Position numbers and translations under genes: made by a program. A DNA stretch of 64,000 nucleotides from Salinirubellus salinus (GTDB taxonomy: Archaea; Halobacteriota; Halobacteria; Halobacteriales; Haloarculaceae): NCBI RefSeq assembly GCF_025231485.1, contig NZ_CP104003.1, positions 3,472,001 to 3,536,000 of the forward strand, read 5' to 3'. A model generated the notes under the pieces. It had not been told where the DNA came from, searched no databases, and was given only the letters and a program-made list of their open reading frames with translations. Shown in pieces: positions 59,260-64,000 of the stretch (within the stretch, counting starts at the first letter, position 1; each line of letters starts with the position of its first letter).

Positions 59260-60942
59260 ATGTCTCAGCGACGAATGCAGGGCCAGCCCATGATCATCCT
59301 GGGCGAGGACTCCCAGCGGATGAAGGACAAGGACGCCCAGAGCCACAACATCTCGGCCGCTCGCGCCGTGGCCGAGTCCGTACGGACCACGCTCGGGCCG
59401 AAGGGGATGGACAAGATGCTCGTCTCCTCGATGGGCGACGTCACCGTCACGAACGACGGCGTCACCATCCTGCAGGAGATGGACATCGACAACCCGACCG
59501 CGGAGATGATCGTCGAGGTCGCGGAGACACAGGAGGACGAGGCCGGCGACGGCACCACCACCGCGGTCGCCATCGCGGGTGAACTCCTGAAGAACGCCGA
59601 GGACCTCCTCGAGCAGGACATCCACCCGACGGCCATCATCAAGGGGTTCCACATGGCCTCGCAGAAGGCTCGCGAGGAGATCGACGACATCGCCGTCGAC
59701 GTGGACACCGACGACGAGGAGATCCTGAAGAAGGTCGCCGGCACCTCGATGACCGGCAAGGGCGCGGAGCTCAACAAGGAACTGCTCGCGCAACTCATCG
59801 TCGACGCCGTGCAGGCCGTGACGGTCGAGGCGGACGACGGCACGAACGTCGTCGACCTCGACTACCTGAAGATCGAGACCCAGACCGGCCGCTCGGTCGG
59901 CGAGAGCGAACTGCTCGAGGGGGCGGTCATCGACAAGGACCCGACCCACCCCGACATGCCGAGCGAGGCCGAGGACGCGAACGTCCTCCTGCTCACCGAA
60001 CCCATCGAGGTCGAGGAGACGGACGTCGACGCCGAACTCCAGCTCGACAGCCCGGACCAGCTCCAGTCGTTCCTCGACAGCGAGGAGGAGCGCCTGCGCG
60101 AGAAGGTCCAGCAGATCAAGGACACCGGCGCGGACGTCGTCTTCTGTCAGAAGGGCATCGACGACCTCGCCCAGCACTTCCTCGCGAAGGAGGGCATCCT
60201 CGCGGTCCGCCGTGTGAAGAAGTCCGACATCAAGTTCCTGAAGGAGGTCACGGGCGCGAACGTCGTCTCGGACCTCGACGAGGCCGAAGCGGCCGACCTC
60301 GGTGGCGCGAACGTCTCGCGTGACCCCGAGGACGAGATGTTCTACGTCGAGGGCACCGGCGACGAACCCCACGGCGTCACGCTCCTGCTGCGTGGCTCTA
60401 CGAACCACGTCGTCGACGAACTCGAGCGCGGTGTCGGCGACGCACTGGACGTCGTCTCCCAGACCGTCGCGGACGGCCGCGTGCTGGCGGGCGGCGGCGC
60501 CGTCGAGGTCGAACTCGCCCGCCGCGTGCGCGACTACGCCGACTCCGTCTCCGGCCGCGAGCAGATGGCCGTCGAGGCGTTCGCCGACGCGCTCGAACTC
60601 GTCCCGCGCATCCTCGCGGAGAACTCCGGGCTGGACGCCATCGACACGCTCGTCGACCTCCGTGCGGCTCACGCCGAGGGCGACGTGCAGGCCGGTCTCG
60701 ACGTCTACACCGGCGACGTGGTGAACACGTTCGACGCCGGCGTCGTCGAGCCCGCCCACGCCAAGGAGCAGGCGCTCTCTTCGGCCACCGAGGCCGCGAA
60801 CCTGGTCCTCAAGATCGACGACATCATCGCCGCCGGTGACCTGAGCACCGAGGGCGAAGAAGAGGAGGGCGGCGCCCCCGGCGGCATGGGTGGCATGGGC
60901 GGCATGGGCGGTATGGGCGGTGGGATGGGCGGCATGATGTAA
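59260..60942 (+). CDS. Thermosome subunit (group II chaperonin)
   Basis: Chaperonin subunit of 560 aa forming double rings that fold proteins with ATP. Signs: MIILGEDSQRMKDKDAQSHN, TLGPKGMDKMLV, the ATPase motif GDGTTTAVAIAGELL, the NDGVTILQEMDI nucleotide loop, and ARRVRDYADSVSGREQMA with the second ATPase part GGGAVEVELA. The C-terminus is GGM-rich (GGMGGMGGGMGGMM), as in haloarchaeal Cct1-type subunits. Start MSQRRMQGQP is the family start. Other subunits are not in the window. Confidence 0.97.
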   Translation: MSQRRMQGQPMIILGEDSQRMKDKDAQSHNISAARAVAESVRTTLGPKGMDKMLVSSMGDVTVTNDGVTILQEMDIDNPTAEMIVEVAETQEDEAGDGTTTAVAIAGELLKNAEDLLEQDIHPTAIIKGFHMASQKAREEIDDIAVDVDTDDEEILKKVAGTSMTGKGAELNKELLAQLIVDAVQAVTVEADDGTNVVDLDYLKIETQTGRSVGESELLEGAVIDKDPTHPDMPSEAEDANVLLLTEPIEVEETDVDAELQLDSPDQLQSFLDSEEERLREKVQQIKDTGADVVFCQKGIDDLAQHFLAKEGILAVRRVKKSDIKFLKEVTGANVVSDLDEAEAADLGGANVSRDPEDEMFYVEGTGDEPHGVTLLLRGSTNHVVDELERGVGDALDVVSQTVADGRVLAGGGAVEVELARRVRDYADSVSGREQMAVEAFADALELVPRILAENSGLDAIDTLVDLRAAHAEGDVQAGLDVYTGDVVNTFDAGVVEPAHAKEQALSSATEAANLVLKIDDIIAAGDLSTEGEEEEGGAPGGMGGMGGMGGMGGGMGGMM

Positions 60943-60949
60943 ACCCACT

Positions 60950-61081
60950 TTTTGCACTTCACTCGCGGCCTTCGGCCGCTCGTTCAGGCAAAAACTTGGG
61001 GAAAAAGGCGCGGCGGGCGGGGGTGCTTGAAAACCGCCTCCGGCGGTTTTCAGCATCACGAGAGGCGCGGAGCGCCTCTCG
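60950..61081. repeat. Tight hairpin array in the 3' flank of the thermosome gene
   Basis: Three perfect inverted repeats with 3-base loops: arms GCGGCC/GGCCGC (60965-60979, loop TTC); arms TGAAAACCGCC (61028-61038) and GGCGGTTTTCA (61042-61052), loop TCC; arms CGAGAGGCGC (61059-61068) and GCGCCTCTCG (61072-61081), loop GGA. CTTTTTGC, GCAAAAAC and GAAAAAGGCGC runs separate them, as in the element after sufS. The first T-run probably ends the transcript. Confidence 0.8.
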
Positions 61082-61186
61082 GTCGACTCCGCCCCCACCC
61101 GCCGCGATGCGGTGGGCTAGCCCCACCGCGACCGCACCGCCACCGTGCTGCTTCCGCACCGCACACCGACCGACTGTCTTCTCTCT

Positions 61187-62077
61187 TCAGGGCGACGGCA
61201 CCGAGCCACGCGACCCGCCGATGGACTCGTTGATGGCAGTCTCGTACCACTCGGGTCGCTCGACGGTGACGTCCCGGAAGTCGTAGCGCACGTCACGGGT
61301 CACCTCGACCGGTTCGCCGTCGAGCGTCGCGTCGAAGGTGAGCCGGTACCCACGTACCGCCCCCTCGTCCGTGACGGCGCCGACGAGCGTGAGGTTCCGT
61401 GGGTCCGCGAACCCCGTGGCGGCCGCGAGCGCGTCCGGTTCGGTCACGTCGGTCGCCTCGAACAGGTAGACGGTCTGGCCCGGCCGGTCGCCGGCCTGTC
61501 GCGCGGCGATCTTCGCGTCGACGCTGGCGAACACGACGTACAGGTCGAGCCACGGCTTCGGTCTGCGGAGGGAGTTGTAGAACCCGCTGCCCCCCGCGTA
61601 CTGCTCGGACGGGAGGTAGATGTAGCGGACCGTGGTGTTGCCGTCGAGCTGGGTCGTCCGGGCACGTTCGACCATCTCCGTGCCGTTCGACCAGAACTCC
61701 GCGACGGTCGGCCGGTTGCCGACGATGCCTGTCCGTCCGCGGACCGAGAGGTTCGCCGTGAACGCCCCGTCGGGGACGACCGCAGCGCGCTGGCGCACCT
61801 CCCCGCGGACGGTGCCGTTGGCGTACGCGACGCGCCACTGGTGGACGAACGAGTGTTCGCGCGTCTCGACGGCGACGGCGTGGGCCCTGGCGAGCAGGAG
61901 CGGACTCGTGACGCCCTCCTCGGTCACCCCCGGTGCGAGCGTGCCGCCACCGGTGGGGGTGGCCGCCCCCTCCAGCGGCACCGCGGTCACGGTGGGTGTC
62001 TCCGCGCCGGGGTCGGTGGCAGCGAACCCACTGCATCCGGCCAGGAGGAGACACAGGACGACCGCGACCCCACGCAT
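61187..62077 (-). CDS. Secreted lipoprotein, paralogue of the next gene
   Basis: Lipoprotein of 296 aa with leader MRGVAVVLCLLLAGC and lipobox Cys15, then a Thr/Pro linker. A conserved LAPGVTEEGVTSPLLLARAHAVAV opening follows, with repeated parts such as VAYANGTVRGEV and FDATLDGEPVEVTRDVRYDF and a C-terminal VERPEWYETAI. The size and motif order equal those of the 62150-63040 product. It resembles a family of haloarchaeal surface lipoproteins (DUF7537-like from memory) without known function; a LolA/LppX-like lipid-carrier fold is conceivable. Confidence 0.75.
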   Translation of the reverse strand: MRGVAVVLCLLLAGCSGFAATDPGAETPTVTAVPLEGAATPTGGGTLAPGVTEEGVTSPLLLARAHAVAVETREHSFVHQWRVAYANGTVRGEVRQRAAVVPDGAFTANLSVRGRTGIVGNRPTVAEFWSNGTEMVERARTTQLDGNTTVRYIYLPSEQYAGGSGFYNSLRRPKPWLDLYVVFASVDAKIAARQAGDRPGQTVYLFEATDVTEPDALAAATGFADPRNLTLVGAVTDEGAVRGYRLTFDATLDGEPVEVTRDVRYDFRDVTVERPEWYETAINESIGGSRGSVPSP

Positions 62078-62149
62078 ACCACGAGGTTCGGGTGCACGAC
62101 ACAAGACCCCTCGGCTCGGGGCTATCGAGGCGGTGGGCGACGGCGCCGC

Positions 62150-63040
62150 TCACTCGGAGCGAGTCGTCTCCGTCGTCGCGACCGTCCCGCCGAGGCCCGT
62201 CGCCGCCAGCGCCTCCCCGTACCACGGCGGCCGCTCGACGGGGGTGGTCCCCACGGCGACGTGTCGGACCGTGGTCCGGACCGCCACCGGCGTCCCGCGG
62301 AACTCGCGGGCCGTGTACGCGAGGTCCCAGCCCACGACGAGGCCGTCGGCCCGGACGTACAGCGAGACGGTCCCCGGCTCGGGGTCGAGCCCGAACGGTG
62401 ACCCCGCCTCCCGGAGGCTGTCCGTGGTCGCGGTCAGGCGGTAGTCTGCCCCGGTGGGACCGTCCTCCCCGACGCGGGTCACGCGAGCCTCGTCGGCCGC
62501 GACGAGGAGGCTCAGGAACGACCGGCGGTAGGCGTCTTCCAGTGCGTGTGGGCCGCCGCGGCGGCGTTCCCCGGCGTAGGTCACGGTCCCTCCGCTGACC
62601 TCACGGGCCAGCACGACCGTCTCGCTCCACCGCTCGACGCTCCGGTTCCCGACCCGCGAGGTCCAGTACAGGCGGTCGCGCTCGGCAGCGACCGCCACCC
62701 GCTCGTCCAGTCGGACGACGGTCCCGTTCGGGTACTTCACCCGGACGACACGCTCGACGGTGAGGTTCCGGTCGGTGAGCGCGAGGCGGTGGGCCGACCC
62801 CAGTCCGATGGCGTCGACGACCCCCTCGGCGGTGACGCCGGGCGCGAGCTCCCCCCCGGCGGTCACGGTCGGCCCCCCCACGGGTGGTATCGTCCGGGTG
62901 GCCGTGGGCGTGAGGTCGGGGACGGGCGCGGGCGTGGCCGTCGCCGTCTCGGGGACGCGGTCGTCGGCCCCCGGCGTGGGCGCACCGCTGCACCCGGCGA
63001 GCACCAGCAGCGCCGCGATCAGCAGGACACGCCCCGTCAC
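62150..63040 (-). CDS. Secreted lipoprotein, paralogue of the previous gene
   Basis: Lipoprotein of 296 aa, first of a tandem pair on the minus strand. Leader MTGRVLLIAALLVLAGC with lipobox Cys17 and a long Pro/Thr linker to about residue 55. Matches with the neighbour include LAPGVTAEGVVDAIGLGSAHRLAL, KYPNGTVVRLDERVAV, and PVERPPWYGEAL near the end, each read in part. Divergence between the two is large, so the duplication is old. They are 72 bases apart and probably co-transcribed; no enzyme motif is visible in either. Confidence 0.75.
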   Translation of the reverse strand: MTGRVLLIAALLVLAGCSGAPTPGADDRVPETATATPAPVPDLTPTATRTIPPVGGPTVTAGGELAPGVTAEGVVDAIGLGSAHRLALTDRNLTVERVVRVKYPNGTVVRLDERVAVAAERDRLYWTSRVGNRSVERWSETVVLAREVSGGTVTYAGERRRGGPHALEDAYRRSFLSLLVAADEARVTRVGEDGPTGADYRLTATTDSLREAGSPFGLDPEPGTVSLYVRADGLVVGWDLAYTAREFRGTPVAVRTTVRHVAVGTTPVERPPWYGEALAATGLGGTVATTETTRSE

Positions 63041-63152
63041 TGTCTCACGTGCGGGACCCGCGCGTGAAACGTTTGCGCTGCCGCGTGTCGACCCTCGTGT
63101 CGCCGCGACGACGGCTTTCCCACCCGCTCGCTGCCGCCGCCGAACGGGTACG

Positions 63153-63158
63153 CTTAAT
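63153..63158 (+). promoter_or_regulatory. TATA box of the last gene
   Basis: CTTAAT is about 30 bases before the ATG at 63184. Confidence 0.5.
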
Positions 63159-63183
63159 CCACCTCGTGCAAGATTTGCCTCAC

Positions 63184-64000
63184 ATGGCCGAGCACGAAAC
63201 CCTGCTGTTGAACCCGCAGGACGTCACCGACAACGCGAAGATGGGGGAGGTGATCCGGGCCGTCGAGGACGCGTTCGCCGCCTACGAGCGGGGGGACGCC
63301 CAGATGCCCGCGAAGTCCTACATCGACCTGCCGCAGTACAACGGCGACTTCCGGTCGATGCCCGCCTACCTCGAGGCCGAGGACTGGGACGCCGCCGGCA
63401 TCAAGTGGGTGAACGTCCACCCGGACAACCCCGAGGACTACGACCTCCCGACCGTGCTCGGGACGATGGTCTACTCCGACCCGCGCAACGCCGTCCCGCT
63501 GGCCATCATGGACGGGACGACGCTCACGCGACTCCGGACGGGGGCCGCGGCTGCAGTCGCCACGAAGCACCTCGCCGTGGAGGACGCCACCTCGCTCGGT
63601 ATCGTCGGCGCGGGCGTCCAGTCCTACACGCAACTGGAGGGCATATCGCAGGTCCGGCCCATCGAGGAGGTCGTCGTCTCCGACGTGAGCGAACGGGCCG
63701 TCGCGAAGTTCATCGACCGCTTCGAGGACGAGTTCGACGTCCGCGCCGGCTCTATCGACGAGGCCGCCTCGTGTGACGTGCTCTCGACGGTGACGCCGGT
63801 GGAAGAGCCCATCGTCTCTCGCGAGATGGTGGGCGAGCACACCCACGTCAACGCGATGGGGGCGGACGCCGAGGGGAAACACGAACTCGCCGACGAACTC
63901 CTGCTCGCCGCGAAACTCGTCATCGACGACTACACCCAGACCACTCACTCCGGCGAGATCAACGTCCCGTGGGCCGCCGGCGTGCTCGACGACGAGGACA
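63184..64000 (+). CDS. Ornithine cyclodeaminase/alanine dehydrogenase family protein (partial, cut at window edge)
   Basis: The first 272 residues of an NAD(P)-dependent mu-crystallin/ornithine cyclodeaminase-like enzyme; the end lies beyond the window. Visible: AKSYIDLPQYNGDFRSMPAYL with the substrate-binding Lys/Arg region, LGTMVYSDPRNAVPLAIMDG, LRTGAAAAVATKHLA, the Rossmann motif IVGAGVQSYTQL and VNAMGADAEGKHEL. The GVQSYTQLEGI form, with Val-Gln-Ser, resembles archaeal alanine dehydrogenases as well as cyclodeaminases. With the arginine cluster in the window a proline-from-ornithine role is possible but not decided. Confidence 0.85.
   Translation, partial: MAEHETLLLNPQDVTDNAKMGEVIRAVEDAFAAYERGDAQMPAKSYIDLPQYNGDFRSMPAYLEAEDWDAAGIKWVNVHPDNPEDYDLPTVLGTMVYSDPRNAVPLAIMDGTTLTRLRTGAAAAVATKHLAVEDATSLGIVGAGVQSYTQLEGISQVRPIEEVVVSDVSERAVAKFIDRFEDEFDVRAGSIDEAASCDVLSTVTPVEEPIVSREMVGEHTHVNAMGADAEGKHELADELLLAAKLVIDDYTQTTHSGEINVPWAAGVLDDED

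Overview
The window comes from a haloarchaeon (class Halobacteria). Evidence: very high G+C in all three codon positions, acidic Asp/Glu-rich predicted proteins, start codons with a TTTATA/TTTAAG-like box about 30 bases upstream and little room for a leader (leaderless archaeal transcription), Tat-type lipoprotein signals, and archaeal information and chaperone genes (replication factor C small subunit, archaeal alanyl-tRNA synthetase, thermosome, ubiquitin-like SAMP). About 71 protein genes, one tRNA-Ser(GGA) and one frameshifted gene are supported. No rRNA, CRISPR array, transposase or integrase gene was seen. The last gene runs off the right edge.

Layout. 1-12 kb: crotonase, a Tat-exported protein, an iron-type alcohol dehydrogenase, a bacterio-opsin-activator-type regulator, an AAC(3)-like acetyltransferase, then a five-gene Liv-type ABC importer (4834-10272) converging on an acyl-CoA ligase. 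12-26 kb: small haloarchaeal families, an NFU-type Fe-S protein, an AlkP-superfamily enzyme plus flippase-like membrane pair, ketopantoate reductase, SufU and SufS (separate, same strand), small regulators, an MDR oxidoreductase and a membrane-anchored EEP-fold enzyme. 26-36 kb: a contiguous, all-minus-strand LysW-dependent arginine pathway: argG, argH, then lysW-argX-argC-argB-argD-argE-argF, with several overlapping stop/start codons. 36-46 kb: small membrane proteins, 2'-5' RNA ligase-like protein, phosphohexomutase, SAMP2, a bactofilin-like membrane protein, rfcS, a frameshifted membrane gene, alaS and a second bat-type regulator. 46-57 kb: a class V aminotransferase, a serine-less alpha/beta hydrolase-like protein, a methionine/sulfur block (MetY-like, metX, MetY-like), serB, a 520-base gene-free hairpin-rich stretch, and a large RND/MMPL transporter. 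57-64 kb: ridA, tRNA-Ser, membrane proteins, thermosome, two tandem paralogous lipoproteins and a partial ornithine cyclodeaminase/alanine dehydrogenase family gene.

How genes work together. The strongest system is arginine synthesis from glutamate on the carrier protein LysW: ArgX attaches glutamate to the C-terminal Glu of LysW, ArgB/C/D convert it, ArgE releases ornithine, and ArgF/G/H finish. The MetX/MetY block acetylates homoserine and exchanges the acetyl group for sulfur. The Liv transporter with CoA ligase, crotonase and alcohol dehydrogenase may form a carboxylate uptake and breakdown region (inference).

Most unusual are non-coding structures: tight three-base-loop hairpin arrays after sufS and the thermosome gene, a duplicated tail of sufU flanking a related element, and an inverted-repeat element beside tRNA-Ser whose ends resemble the tRNA T-arm. 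A short motif GAGCGNAGCGA recurs in intergenic DNA and, in frame, inside two membrane-protein genes.
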